Assembly: GCA_023213315.1 (NCBI GenBank)
Contig: JAKCPI010004285.1
Coordinates: 78,606 to 142,605, forward strand
Direction: 5' to 3'
Source: Euborellia annulipes
Taxonomy: Eukaryota; Arthropoda; Insecta; Dermaptera; Anisolabididae
DNA length: 64,000 nt
Below are positions 21,031 through 32,620 of this stretch, in pieces (position 1 is the stretch's first letter; each line of letters opens with the position of its first letter). Made by a program: the position numbers and the translations under genes. The notes beneath the pieces were generated by a model, which did no database searches, was not told the DNA's origin, and saw nothing but the letters and a program-made list of their open reading frames with translations.

Positions 21031-21990
21031 AGAGTAAAAACATGATTTATACACTAGAAGCAAAAAATCATGTGCTTGGGTTCAGATCTTTTGTAATCTA
21101 AGTTATTGCCAAAATTCTAAATTTACATAGACTATAGTGTAACTTATTTAAAACTTCATTTTTAAAGTTATCATAAAAACAAAGAGTAAAATAAAGCCGT
21201 TGTCATGATGTGGTTCCCAAGTCGCCTTTTCCATGGGATGAAGGCCTCTGGCGGTCCAGGCAGCAGCAGCAGCAGCAGCTTCCTTATCTCTCGTGTGCCC
21301 TAGAGATAAGCCAGAAAGAGGAAAAACTGCCCCCGAGCTTGGATCCAGCCCAACATCTTTATCTATCATTGTGTGTACACAGGCTGGGTGTACTCGACGT
21401 GTACATCCCTCGGCATCCACCTTTCTCCCTCCTCCCATAAACAACTCGCGACTCTCTCTCTCTTGTCTGCGTTTCTTTCGTACAAAGGGAGGAACATGAA
21501 CTCGTAGAATACATTGTCTATTGTTTTTACCACGGTGGTTACTTGTTGGGCTGTGAAGTGCACGCAACGAGCAACGAGAGCATCCTCCCCCCCCTTCACC
21601 TCCTCTTCCCACCCACTCACCAAAAGAGAGAGGGAGGAAGAAAACCCAAAAGAAACCGAGATAATTTGAATTTCTTCAGAGACGAATCTCATTTGCATTG
21701 CCAAGAAGCCTTTCTCAATTAACTTTATTAATTATTATTCCATTTATTTCTATTACTACTGAACAACTTTTTCTAACTTTAATTAGAATTTTATATTTTT
21801 TTTGCTTTTATGCATAAACATAAGGATAAAGTCACATCATTTTAATATTTATAGGAAAATATGAAATTATGCAGATGTTAATAAAAAAAATAATACGAAT
21901 AATTGTATCTTTTTAATAAAAAATTTCAGATACAAAAAAATAAAATTTCTATAGATATAGATAGCTATGAGAGAAGTGGCTGTCCAACGA
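21031..21990. other. Apparently single-copy region with GC-rich island
   Basis: The part at 21200-21720 is GC-rich for this window and carries the longest open frame seen (154 codons, minus strand, 21148-21612) with overlapping frames on both strands. The products are low-complexity (Ala run from the CAG tract, Gly/Arg-rich) and I recognise no domain. It may be a transcribed or regulatory island. Confidence 0.35.
21259..21279. repeat. (CAG)n microsatellite
   Basis: About seven GCA/CAG units lie in the GC-rich island. Confidence 0.9.
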
Positions 21991-22038
21991 TTGGATTAAT
22001 AAAAGGAGAGGATGTCAGCCAAACAGAAAACAAAAAAC

Positions 22039-22075
22039 GAATGTTTCGGCTTTAATTAAAAAACGCCATCATTAG
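22039..22075 (-). ncRNA. Degenerate hammerhead-like core
   Basis: On the minus strand: CTAATGA, T, stem GGC with GCC, box GAAAC, then ATTC instead of GTC. Probably inactive. Confidence 0.3.
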
Positions 22076-22212
22076 TTCTTACGAGAATATAGGCAATCTC
22101 AATGAATAACAGTTATATAACTTATCATCATATATAAAATATGCACATCATATGCTCATCAGTAGATGTTGATGCAAATGCATGTCTGTATAGAAGAAAC
22201 TGTATAGAGAAG

Positions 22213-22880
22213 ATTAGAGCCCGGATGTTGATGCAAATGCTTATTTGTAAAGAAGTTGAATATGTTCCTGAAACTTTACAGTTATCCATTTCATGAGTAT
22301 TCGATTCGAAATGACCCTCTTTGTTTCGAGCATATGTGCATATTTTGGCTTTTTTTGAACAAATTCCATGTACAATGCATGTTTTGCCAATTGCCAACCA
22401 AAACAACCTTATTTTGAATGCATATTTTAATATTTTTTTTTTTAAGAAAAAAATATGTTTTGAAAATTTTTGTGTAGTTGCTTTTAAAGTCTAATTTATG
22501 TGACAAAAATTCAAAATTATTTTTAATATTTTCAAACTTTTGAGCTTTACAGGGTGGAAATGTGAAAGATCAACATTTTAGCCTCAATTTGTCTTATATT
22601 TTTTCTTTAAAATATGCGCCTATCATTGCGATGTAGAAAGATCATTTCCTGTGTGCAAGAACGTGTTCTCAGATAAACGCATGTCCTTAAACGGATAAAG
22701 TTTAGAGAAATTGTTTCAATGATATAAAAAAAAAATATAAAATATAAAATAAAATGCGATTAAATTTGTGATAGGGCATATTTTTACTGTTTTTTTTCAG
22801 TGTGCATATTTGATCATTTTATAGAGCATTAATGCATGTTTATTTGAAGGTTTGATTGTGCATGAACATCCGGGCTTACT
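22213..22880 (+). repeat. Repeat D, copy 2, both ends present
   Basis: The start GAGCCCGGATGTTGATGCA is mirrored by TGCATGAACATCCGGGCT at the end, so the family has inverted termini. The interior matches 59583-60130 and others. No coding content. Confidence 0.8.
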
Positions 22881-23024
22881 AATTTCCCCGCTGCGGGGTA
22901 GATATATTTGATCCGCGCGTAGACCGGATTTTGACCTTCTTAGTTGAAATTATATAATATAAAAAAAAAGAAATTCTATGATTTATGTGTAATACGCATA
23001 AATCACACATTGTGTATAAGATAC

Positions 23025-23059
23025 AACGTTTCGACCGCTCATTCTGTGGGCTTCTTCAG
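23025..23059 (-). ncRNA. Hammerhead-like ribozyme core
   Basis: On the minus strand: box CTGAAGA, A, GCC pairing with GGU before box CGAAAC, then GTT. The partner at 23914-23948 plus is more degenerate. Confidence 0.45.
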
Positions 23060-23300
23060 ATATAAATTCAGATATAAATCTTCTTACACCTAGCGTTCTA
23101 GATACATTCTGAACTGAATTCAGCAGATCGCCTGCTGAGAATGCTGAGTGACGCAAAGTCCGAAATTGAACAATTCGAGAAAAGGCGTTTAGGAGTTTTA
23201 TAAACATACACTTTTAAATAGCTGGGCAACAAATGAATAGGCCAGAATCAATAGCAAAGAATCTTTTCGCCACTTGGGCACTCAAAAGAGAAGACTTTTT

Positions 23301-23650
23301 GTTTGTATTAGATGGCCGTCAGGATGATCAATTTTATTATAAGGACCGTCGGCCAAAAAATAAATAATTTTGCGTATTATCCGTTTATTTGTAAATATTT
23401 TGACTCATCTTCAGTACAATCAACAGATGTTTTGCAAATCGTTACTTTCTCCCATCCAATTTTTATAAAAATTGTATTCATAGAATGCTTAGCTATTTTG
23501 TAATATTGGATGGGAGAAATTAACGATTTGCAAAACATCTGATGATTGTACTGAAGATGATTCTAAATCACTGGGGTCAAAATATTTACAAATAAACGGA
23601 TAATACGCAAAAGTATTTATTTTTTGGCCGACGGTCCTTATAATAAAATT
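23301..23650. mobile_element. 350-bp foldback with 13-bp flanking duplication
   Basis: Arms of about 145 bp run from 23328 (TCAATTTTATTATAAGGACC) to 23652. GAGAAGACTTTTT flanks it at 23288-23300 and 23651-23663. A decayed hammerhead start (CTGAAGATGATTC) is in the right arm and its shortened complement in the left. Confidence 0.75.
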
Positions 23651-23770
23651 GAGAAGACTTTTTAACAATGTTTCTTAGGCTTAACTCAAAAATTGAATTT
23701 TCGGACTTTCGCCCCTATGATTCTCAGCAAGCGATATATTTAATTTCATAGGATCTCAAACCAGGTGATT

Positions 23771-23874
23771 TAATCTAAGCTGCACACAGATTTCAGGTTT
23801 AGGTAGATGGATTCCTTATTATAAATTGCAAAATCCATCTACCTAAACCTGGAATCTGTGTGCAGCTTAGATTA
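23771..23874. repeat. 104-bp foldback
   Basis: TAATCTAAGCTGCACACAGA and following bases are mirrored after a loop of about 20 bases. Arms are about 40 bp with one or two differences. Confidence 0.85.
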
Positions 23875-23913
23875 TATCGCTAAATGTATGACGCTTTGTA
23901 TATGAATTTATAT

Positions 23914-23948
23914 CTGAAGAAGGCTACAAGATGTTTAGTAGAAACTTT
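23914..23948 (+). ncRNA. Degenerate hammerhead-like core
   Basis: Box CTGAAGA, A, GGCT, then TAGTAGAAACTTTG. The GAAAC box remains but GTC is lost and stem II is poor. Confidence 0.25.
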
Positions 23949-23974
23949 GTATCTTATCCAAATAAATCATTTTA

Positions 23975-25151
23975 TCGGAAAAGTATTTTTATTTTTAATA
24001 TAATAATAACTGTGAAAACTTTATCTCTCAAAAAAGAAATCCGTGAACTTTTCTATCAGTGAAAAAAAAAAAAAATGATAGGCCTATAATAAAACTTTTT
24101 TTATTATTATTTATTCTCTATTATAATAATATTACCCTCCCCTCCTCCATTTTATTGATTGGTTAAAAATGTCTTTTCAATTAGAGGAAATTGACTGGTC
24201 ATATCTGAAATTGAATTTTTTATGATTTCAATGGAAGTGGTTCAAAATTATCTAGAGTGCTATTTCAAAAAATGTCGATTAAAAGCTGCAACAAAATTTT
24301 TAATTTAGAAAAAATCCAATCAAAAATTTAAACTTTTTTTTTTAAATGGAATTTTTGTTAGTACAGTCACCATAATATACATGTCCCCCCCCCCCCCACT
24401 CTTCCCCTTCTATTAACAAATTCATTTATTCAAATTTTTGCTGATATTAATTTAAAATTTAATTTCCCAAAATAAATGCATAAAAGCCCGATAAAACTTT
24501 AATCAATCTACCTATAGTGTGTAAACTAAAAAAAAATTTTATGACTGTAATGTATTTAATTGAATTAAAAAGAAAAAAAAATTTAGCTCTAAATCAAAGT
24601 TGGAGGCCGTTTTTTGGACGAGTTAACTTGAATTTATTTAATGATTGTCAAAGAACAATTTGAATTATTTTTTTTTATGACATGGAACGTATAAAATTTC
24701 GAGGATTAATTAAAACTATTTGGACCTTATCTATTATATTAATAAATGCTGGCCGTTCGATCCGGCTGGAGTTACACCAGGTTTTTGATTTTAGATTTTA
24801 TTTATATTTCAGGTTTTTCCATTTGTTTTTATTTCAATTTTAAGTGAGCCGCCAATAAGGCTATTTTGATTTATTTTGATTGTAAAGTTCATCATTGAAT
24901 TAATTTTAGAGGTATAATATTACTATTACATATAGGTATTCATTGACCTGGCTAAGAAGATGTGACATATACAGGGATCGGTAAAAATCCTTTAAAAAGG
25001 ATTCCGGCTCGGGCGAACCGAACCTTAATTTCAGATCCGAGACCCAAAAATACGGAAATCTGATCAGATTTCTAATCAAATTGTCGATTTAAAATCAGCT
25101 TCTTCTTCGGCCAAATTTGAATTTTTAGGCCTTTGGATGAAATACTATACT
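23975..25151. other. AT-rich DNA, possible degraded repeat near 24970-25100
   Basis: A C-run at about 24385-24401. A GATCCG/CCGAAC-rich stretch at 24976-25080 pairs loosely with 25350-25395 (AAAAGGATT, GATCCGA), possibly a degraded inverted-repeat element. No gene recognised. Confidence 0.35.
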
Positions 25152-25206
25152 AAACATATAACCAAGTATTTATTAATTTAAATAATAAATACTTGGTTAT
25201 ATGTTT
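25152..25206. repeat. Perfect 24-bp inverted repeat
   Basis: AAACATATAACCAAGTATTT and four more bases are mirrored around a 7-base loop. Confidence 0.9.
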
Positions 25207-25417
25207 TTCATAATTACCTCATGGACCAACACATGATATATATAATTCTTTATGAAATACTATACTATACTAATAGGCATTATTCTTAAACAATCAAAAG
25301 GATAAGCTTTTTTGTTCTTATTTCTCGGCTGTAACTTGATGCCATTAGCCCATCTTCGAAAAGGATTTGCGATCCGATCCGAGATCCAGAGAACAAAAAA
25401 AAAAAAGATTTTGATCC

Positions 25418-25834
25418 ATAAGATTTAAACTTTCGACCGTAGGTTCTCGTTGAAACATTTTGTAAATTAAAATTAAATATACAAATTAAAGACTAGGTTA
25501 TTTGTTTCTATTCCCAATTAATTTGAATATATATATCGAGGCTCTGAGTAGAAAAGTGTCTAACTCCACTTTTTTTTCGAAAATCATTTTTTTGTATTTT
25601 CTGTTGAAAAATATCATTCTCCTTATGCCCTGAACTGGGTTAGAGCGTAATTCAAATTTTTCAGTTCGAAAAGTGTTTAACAGTGGCTCTAACAATGACA
25701 ATGAAATGTTTTTTGGCTCTCCTGAAAAATAAACAAAAATGGAGTTAGGCACTTTGCTAATTAGAACATTAATATTTAATTTTAATTTACAAAATGTTTC
25801 AACGAGAGCCAACGGTCGAAAGTTTAAATCTTAT
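25418..25834. repeat. 417-bp inverted-repeat element
   Basis: ATAAGATTTAAACTTTCGAC and about 43 further bases are repeated in reverse complement at the right end, with minor differences. A 104-codon minus-strand frame spans the interior, starting inside the right arm. The family is unknown. Confidence 0.8.
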
Positions 25835-27593
25835 AAATACACTTTGCTCGAAATTAGAAATCCAAAAGGATAACGATCCTGCTCTTTGACATAATTTGAC
25901 AGAAATGCCATCTTGAGCATGAGCAAACAATTTAAAAAAATCATAGCTGCACCGAGCCTTTAAATTAAAAAACTTCTTTCCCGGGGAGACCTATCCCAAA
26001 GTTAGGCAGAGTTTGGGGCTGCTTAACATATCAGTTTCTATTTCCAATTAATTTGAATAATCGAATTGTGTTTAATCTAAAAAAAAAAAAAATGATCTCG
26101 AGGCATACACTATGACGATTGTTTGATAACTAGTTTTTTTTTTTTTTCTCTCATTTATGAAGAGTTATTTTTTGACAATGAATATAAAATGGACAGGTTA
26201 TGTAAAAAAACATTTGGAATTTATAGTAGGCTACAATATAGGTCTATAAATTATTGTATATTCTCAAAAAGTCTGGTTATTTATTATTGTTCAATAATTG
26301 TGTCCATATTCATTGTTCATCCATCAGAATGCGTGCATTCATTTATTTCTTTTATAATAAAAAAAAATCCAGTTGAGTTTTTCAAAAATCTAGAAATTTA
26401 GCCTTGTTATGTATAATAATTTTCACTCAAATGGAAGTTTTATTGAATTCATAAAATAAAGACCACACCTCCGGGTAGCGAGCTATCCATTATTATATTA
26501 TAATATAAAAAAATATATAAAATTCTTCAAAAGCAATCTGATCAATTGATTCAATTGCGAGTGCATTCAGAAGCGGCAGCCATAATGGGTGTCCATTGTA
26601 AATAGCGAATTGTGTGCTTTGCTTCCTCAGCATTCAATGATCGGCGTGGCGTCCCTGGTCATTTGGGTTTGGGGCCTCCCCCCCCCCCCACCACAAAACC
26701 CGTTCTCAAGGGCTAGTTTTCAGGATCTAGTTCTAGTTTCTAGATCTAGTTCTATTTCTAGTTTTCTTGGGATCATGACCCCAAAACAACAACAAATTGT
26801 ACTTCTGCCAGATGAGCGTCATGAAAAGAAGAAAGAAAAAAAAGTAATCTAGCTGCGTGCGTGCAGCCGCCCTTTTGCCGTCTGCTCTATTATTATACTA
26901 CTAAACATTTTTAAAAAAGACGAGTAATACAATATTTCTTGTCATAAACGGCTTAAATTATCCTCAAAGTTGTGGCTCATTTTTGGTGAAATTGGAGGAG
27001 GCGGCGGCGTTAGCAGCAGCATCCAAGGCATTAATAAATCTTTATGTCCGATAATTATAAGTTAACATCAAAGAAAAGTTTCAAGTAATTTTCTCTATTA
27101 TACTTGAGTAAACAAAACTTTGAGAAATTGTTAAAAGCGTCCAAACGATAAATCTGTGCAGCTTCCAAGATTGATTTTCCGACTGAAACATCTCTCTTTC
27201 TTAATATTTTATTTTATGAATGCTTCGTTCTTTTTGAAGCCCATTTTATTACTCCGTTGTACAGTACCTAAGAATGAATGAATGGCCTCCGAATTTAATC
27301 TCTTGAGTTGATTTGTAGCATGCATACAAAACGCGAATGTTTTTAATACAAAATGAAAAACGAAGCGAAATGATCAAAGGACCAAGTACGTTTTCAAAAG
27401 AAATAATCATCTTTCTTAAAATAAAAGGAAAAAAATTAAGCCGGCACACAGTGTCTGTATAGAGCACATAGGTCATAGCAAATTTGATTGGGCCTACGAC
27501 CTAGGATAAAGGGCAATTTTCCCCAATCAAAACACAAACTCATCTCGGAAATTTACTATCTTAAATTATATATTGACTGGCTTATTCACAATC
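25835..27593. other. Mostly unique DNA
   Basis: A C-rich run sits near 26680-26692, then CTAGTTCTAG-type short repeats at 26714-26765. AG-rich and GCAGC stretches follow near 26820-27025. A 92-codon frame at 26123-26401 is AT-driven. No domain recognised. Confidence 0.35.
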
Positions 27594-27595
27594 TA

Positions 27596-28125
27596 CACTG
27601 CACGTCAAAAATGACGTAACAGTTTATTTCTTCTTAAAAAGATTTGTTCTAATCTATCTTAATGCTACTGTAATTTATTAAACATTTAATATGAATGATT
27701 TTATATATTTCTAAGTAAATTTAACACAAACACACATCATTTTAATCTTTTTAATACAATTTAAATAAAATTGATTGATTTTCAATCAACATAATCTCGA
27801 TATGTTTTGTTGGATATTAATTTAAAATTTTGTTTTTATAAGAATTTTCAATAAAATAGAGATAGAAAAACTGAAATGAAAAGATTATTTAAAAATTTTA
27901 AAAATTTGGAGTTATTAAAAATATTTCGACATTTATGTCTTTGTTTTATTTAAATTGTAATTATTTATTAAAATGATATGGATTTGTGTTAAATTTACTT
28001 AGAAATCTATAAGAAATTTCATATTAAATGTTTAATAAATTACATACAGTAGAATCAAGATATTAGATTAGAATAGGTCTTTTTAAGAAGAAACAAAGTC
28101 GTTACGTTTTTATTGACGTTCAGTG
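27596..28125. mobile_element. TA-flanked foldback element, 530 bp
   Basis: Terminal CACTGCACGTCAAAAATGAC and the mirrored GTTACG...GACGTTCAGTG are flanked by TA (27594-27595, 28126-28127), as for Tc1/mariner-type insertions. The arms extend for about 150 bp (TTTAACACAAA, TAAATTTACTTAGAAAT). Truncated copies are at 32621-32880 and 63810-64000. Confidence 0.85.
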
Positions 28126-28127
28126 TA

Positions 28128-28751
28128 TTAAAAAATTCCTTTTTCAAGCAACTATTATTAAAACTTTTATTTATACTCTTGTCTTAGAGTTAATTTTGAC
28201 AAGAAATCATAAATATCAAACTCTATTTTAAAATGGCCCCCTTTCTGGGGGGGGGGCCTTGGGGGAAAAATAACGAAACAATTGTTTTTGTTTTACGATA
28301 AAGTCAAAGTTTGTAATTGTATAGGTATCTTAAACTTTTTTTGTAAATAATAAAATGTGAATCCTGTTCGGAGGTCATCGATGTGATTCTAGTGGAGGGA
28401 CATAAAGTTTTAAAGGCAAGAATAAATAAATCATGCCATCATAACTTGATAGAAAATATATCACTTTCAGACATTTATTCATCTTGCAAATAGATTTCTT
28501 TTTATTAAAAAACAAATTATTATTTTTAAATGAATTATTTATTTCTGAATGAATAATGAATTATTGTTTTTTCCGAAGATCATTTTTATTTACTTGTTTG
28601 TCTTTTAAACGGCCTTGACTCAGATATTTTCACTTATTTGGTGACGGACGCATTCAAGGCTGGTGTACTTGTCCTTCTGATATTTAATTGATTTCAAAGT
28701 CAAAGTATATTATAAGTTGCAGACCTGGGTCACGAAGCAGATAATACAGTA
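28128..28751. other. AT-rich DNA, nothing recognised
   Basis: A short G-run near 28249. No gene or shared repeat. Confidence 0.4.
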
Positions 28752-28759
28752 CCCCTATG

Positions 28760-29013
28760 CAGTGGCGGATTAATGCAATTTTGTCGGGGGGGCGGTTTTT
28801 TTTTTATTTTTTTTTTTATTTAAGGACTTTGTGGGCATCTATGGCCATTTAGACCCCTTTCCTATTTATTTAAATTGATTGCTAACAAATTCAATTGAAA
28901 TTAAAGCCCGGAAATCATAATTTCTTTAGATTACTAGTTTTTATAACATTGTGAATTTCTTCTCGGGGGGCGATCGCCCCCCCCTCCCGCCCCCCCCCTT
29001 TAATCCGCCCCTG
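28760..29013. mobile_element. hAT-like short element (CAGTGGCGGATTAA family), copy 2
   Basis: Same termini and interior as 18869-19124, flanked by a perfect 8-bp duplication CCCCTATG (28752-28759, 29014-29021). Confidence 0.92.
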
Positions 29014-29409
29014 CCCCTATGTGTATTAGGTCAAAATATTCCAAAAGTCAAAGTTGATGAGCTTAAATTTTTGAAATCCTAGGCCAAGGATTGGATGAAA
29101 AGGAGAGGTGGGGGGTATGAGAATGTAACTTGGGGAAATTAGCTAAAATAGACAGTTCTATTTTGGTTCAGAATATAGATTCTTTTTTTATAAATCATCC
29201 CCGTTAACAGAATAAAAATTAAATCATGACTTAGGACTAGAGAGCGGAAAAAAGCTTATTTTTCGGAAAAAGGTCGCCTTCAAAGTCTATTCTTTTTAGC
29301 CAGATAATCGGTTTTTGGCAAAAAAAAAAGTAGCTGTCAATTTTAAGAATTAATAATATGAAAAAGTAAAAGAGATCTCGATAATCAGTTAATTAGTAGA
29401 TTAACTAGC

Positions 29410-29610
29410 CGCGCCGCCGCCTTCGGCGGGCCCGTCTAGCGGGGGCTACGCCCCCTGGACCCCCGTCAGCTGGCTCGGGCGCCTGCGGCGGACCCTCGCC
29501 TTTCTTAAATATGAGAAACGGGCTGGCGTCTAGACAGGGGGCTACGCCCCCTGGACCCCACCAGCTGGCTCGGGCCGCCTGCGGCGGACCCTCGCCTTTT
29601 CTTAATTATA
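29410..29610. repeat. GC-rich tandem duplication, period 96 bp
   Basis: Two units share GGGGGCTACGCCCCCTGGAC, CAGCTGGCTCGGGC and GCCTGCGGCGGACCCTCGCC. GGGGGCTACGCCCCC is itself a hairpin. The composition is very unlike the surroundings. Confidence 0.9.
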
Positions 29611-29940
29611 AAAAGAAAATTATTATTACTACGTATTCCAATCCAGTGCCTGCTTGAAGATTTGTTTACCTTCATAGAATACACAACTTCAAAGAATACT
29701 TGAATATTTCTCTATACATTTCCTATGGGAGAAATCGTAACTTTAAGAATTAATAACTCAAAAATTTATAGGAATTTCGGGACCCGAGTATTTTTCCGGG
29801 GTTCTCCATAACGTCCTCTATAAGAAAGCAAAATTTCGTTCCAAAATTTAAACGGGAAGTTGGTCAAACAGAGCGTGACAGACGGACGGACAGACAGACA
29901 GACAGACAGACGGACACACCGCAATTATTATATATAGAAA
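29611..29940 (+). mobile_element. Probable element tail ending in GACAGACGG repeats
   Basis: A GACCCGAGTATTTTTCCGGG block is followed by (GACA)n/(GACG)n repeats at 29877-29917, then ACACACCGCAATTATTATA. It may form one element with the GC-rich unit at 29410-29610. The GACAGAC run recalls the T-family GTCTGTCTGTCTG tract. Confidence 0.4.
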
Positions 29941-30034
29941 TACTCTAATAGTGCGTTAAATTCTTGAAGTACTGTACAATTTCTTTTGATAACTCAGCCA
30001 CCTTGAATATAATGTTATTTAAATAATTTTCGTG

Positions 30035-30306
30035 CCCCCGGGTCTGGCGTAGTAGGTAGCGTGCCTACCTCCTATACCAAACGTCGCGGGTTCGGACCCA
30101 GGCAGTCCGATGATTTTATTTAAGCCATTTGGATACCAGATGGCTTAAATAGAAATGCCTGAACCCCAAATTGATATATTAATTACAACGGTTATCGTCA
30201 AAGTCTTATATGGCCTAAGTTGCCGAAAAGACTGTGTGAATGTGAGTGTGAGTGTGAGTGTGAATGCGAAAAAAGTGTGAATGTTTAAAAAAAAAAAAAA
30301 AAAAAA
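30035..30306 (+). mobile_element. SINE-A, full length
   Basis: The tRNA-derived head has an A-box region (GGCGTAGTAGGTAGCG) and B box (GGGTTCGGACCC), then the body GGCTTAAATAGAAATGCCTG and GGCCTAAGTTGCCGAAAAGA, (GTGAGT)n and a poly(A) tail. AATAATTTTCGTG flanks it at 30022-30034 and 30307-30319, a 13-bp duplication from LINE-mediated insertion. Confidence 0.95.
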
Positions 30307-30319
30307 AATAATTTTCGTG

Positions 30320-31204
30320 ATCTATTTATTTGAATAAGATATTAATAAATAAGATATTAAGCTGAAGAGAAGTTGCTATTATGGGATGGAAGAAAGTACG
30401 ACGGGTGCAGCAAATAAAGATATTAATTAAATCAATGAATAGCTCAATTCGAATATATAGATATATAATCGAACAGAAAAATATGATTGACAAATAATAA
30501 TGAAATGAAAAAGAAATATAAAGAGATTTATGCTGAGGAACTTTGACAGATGAAACAATTTCTTTAGAATAAGAAATCAAGGCGCATGTCATCCTAATTA
30601 GTCCACGGGATATTATTTAAACTTCTAGAACAAGAGGGCCACTGTGCAAGAATTTAAAGATAGTTTGAATTATCTTTTTGACATGTTACATTCAAATAAT
30701 TAAAAATGAAGTAGATAGGGTTATTAAAAAATCTATCTTTTCTTATTTAAGGTAATTTTAAGCCATAAAAGATTCTGAATAATACATTTCTAGTTTTATT
30801 GGAATTTGAAATTAATTTAGTTCCTTGTGGACGAAAACAAAGGGAATGTTTAGGTTTTAAGAATATTTTGCAAGTTCAAAGGCCACGTGTTCAATTTTAC
30901 AAATGAGTTCAAATTTGCAGACGTTATTTTTTAATGGAAAAGATCCACGGGTACCTGCTATTAAATTTCTAAAAAGAAATTTGACCTCTATAGATAAGAA
31001 CCACCCTCATATATAGGTAAGAGAAAGTAAAAATTAATTGAATTTTAAATATTTATTATAAATTCTATATTATTTAATAATTATGAATGAAAATAGGAAA
31101 ATGTTCACTCCAGAGCTGCTTGTGTCATTAGATGGGTGTATTAAAGTATGAGATCAAGGGGCGGACAATAGAGAGAAATTTTTTCATATCTTGTTTCACC
31201 CTGA
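30320..31204. other. AT-rich DNA with a T-family end remnant
   Basis: A T end fragment (CATATATAGGTAAGAGAAAG) lies at 31006-31033. Nothing else recognised. Confidence 0.45.
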
Positions 31205-31400
31205 ATCTTTTGCTCAGAAGTAAGGTGTTAGTTTCTTGTGCCAAAAATCGCGGGTTCGCATCCCGTCCCAGACGAAAAATTTATTTCAATTGAATTGGAT
31301 ATAAATCAATTGAAATAGATAGAGACAGGGTCTAACATAAATATATATATAATAAAAAAAAAAAAAAAAAACTAAATGCCTCAGTAGCCGAAAATGCAAA
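31205..31400 (+). mobile_element. SINE-B, near full length
   Basis: Head TTGCTCAGAAGTAAGGTG, B box GCGGGTTCGCATCCCG, body ATTTATTTCAATTGAATTGG, poly(A) at 31354-31370, then a diverged GCCTCAGTAGCCGAAAATGC tail. Confidence 0.85.
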
Positions 31401-31489
31401 ATTAAAAAATAAAGCATATATAGGTAATATTATATTAAAAAATTTGAAAAAAGTCGGTCATAAAAGTCGTATCTGAGAGGCAAAAAAGT

Positions 31490-31945
31490 GGCAAAACTCG
31501 TTTTTTCATGCATATTTTAACATTTATTTTGAAGAAAAATCATGTTTTGAATATTTTTGTGTTGTTGCTTTTAAAGTCTAATTCATTTGCCAAAAATTAA
31601 AAATTATTTTTTAATATTTTCAAAAAGAATAGAAATTAAAAAGATCATCATTTCAATCTCAATTTGTCCCAGATTTCTTTTTTCGAGTATACGCATGCCA
31701 CTTCTTGGGATGTAGAAATATCATTTTCTGCGTTCAAGAACGTGTGTTCTCGGATGTCCTTAAACGAAGAAAATTTAGAGAAATTGGTTCTTATTGTGTT
31801 ATAAGATAAATAAAATAATATTAATGAATATATAAAATGCGACACAATTTGCGATACTCATTGTGCATATTTGGTCATTTTATAGTGCATTAATGCATGC
31901 ATATTTTAAGATTTGATTGAACATAAACTTCTGGGCTCTAATAAT
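31490..31945 (+). repeat. Repeat D, copy 3
   Basis: It shares TTGTTGCTTTTAAAGTCTAA, TTCAAGAACGTGT and the end block ATGCATGCATATTTTAAGAT with the other copies. It ends GGGCTCTAA. Confidence 0.8.
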
Positions 31946-32618
31946 TACAAATAAGTGACAACCATTCGGGAAACTCGTGCTTCACCGATTCTTCAAAGAA
32001 ATTGGAAATATTGTTCGGTATTTGTATTATAATACATATTATATTCAGTGAGAGCAAGGTAAAATTCCTCTGCAACAGAGAGAACAATTCAATAATTTCA
32101 TTTAGCTACTATTAGTTTGCATACACTACTGTACACAATATAAATTAAATACAAATAGAGTATAATTATATATTTAGTATGAGTTAAAAACTTTTTATTT
32201 TTTTATAACTTAGGCATTTAAACATTTTTTTTAAATACCTGCCTAAATAATGTAAAGTTATATTAATATTTTAATTTTTAGAAAAGAGAAGGGCTTAGGT
32301 TCATTGAAGGGATGCATCCCTAAGGCACGTGTCTCCCTCGGTTCTTTATCGTTTTCCTCAAAATATATCCACTCAAAACTTCTACCCTTTATGAGATTTA
32401 GAAATTTACATTTATTTTTATGGGGTGAAATAATTATTTATTAATCTTTAATTTTTGGAAGCCCCTCTTAGGAGATGTCAAATTTTTTTGAGTCGTTTTT
32501 TGTTCATTCCCTCTGACACGTTACCAGGAAGATGATGGCAAATTGGACAAGAGTCCACGTGTCAAGAAGAAGAGTAGAGTTCCAAACTCTCCCTAGTAAC
32601 AATAACAACAAATTCATC
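31946..32618. other. AT-rich DNA, nothing recognised
   Basis: No repeat or gene seen. Confidence 0.4.
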
Positions 32619-32620
32619 TA

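Larger units (their letters stand above)
22980..23970. mobile_element. Composite with outer hammerhead-bearing inverted ends
   Basis: The left side (GTATAAGATACAACGTTTCG, then the complement of CTGAAGAAG) is mirrored near 23890-23965 (ATATCTGAAGAAGGCTACAA, then ACTTTGTATCTTATCC). Between them sit a 350-bp foldback and a smaller one. This suggests an older element invaded by a younger member of the same class. Confidence 0.6.
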
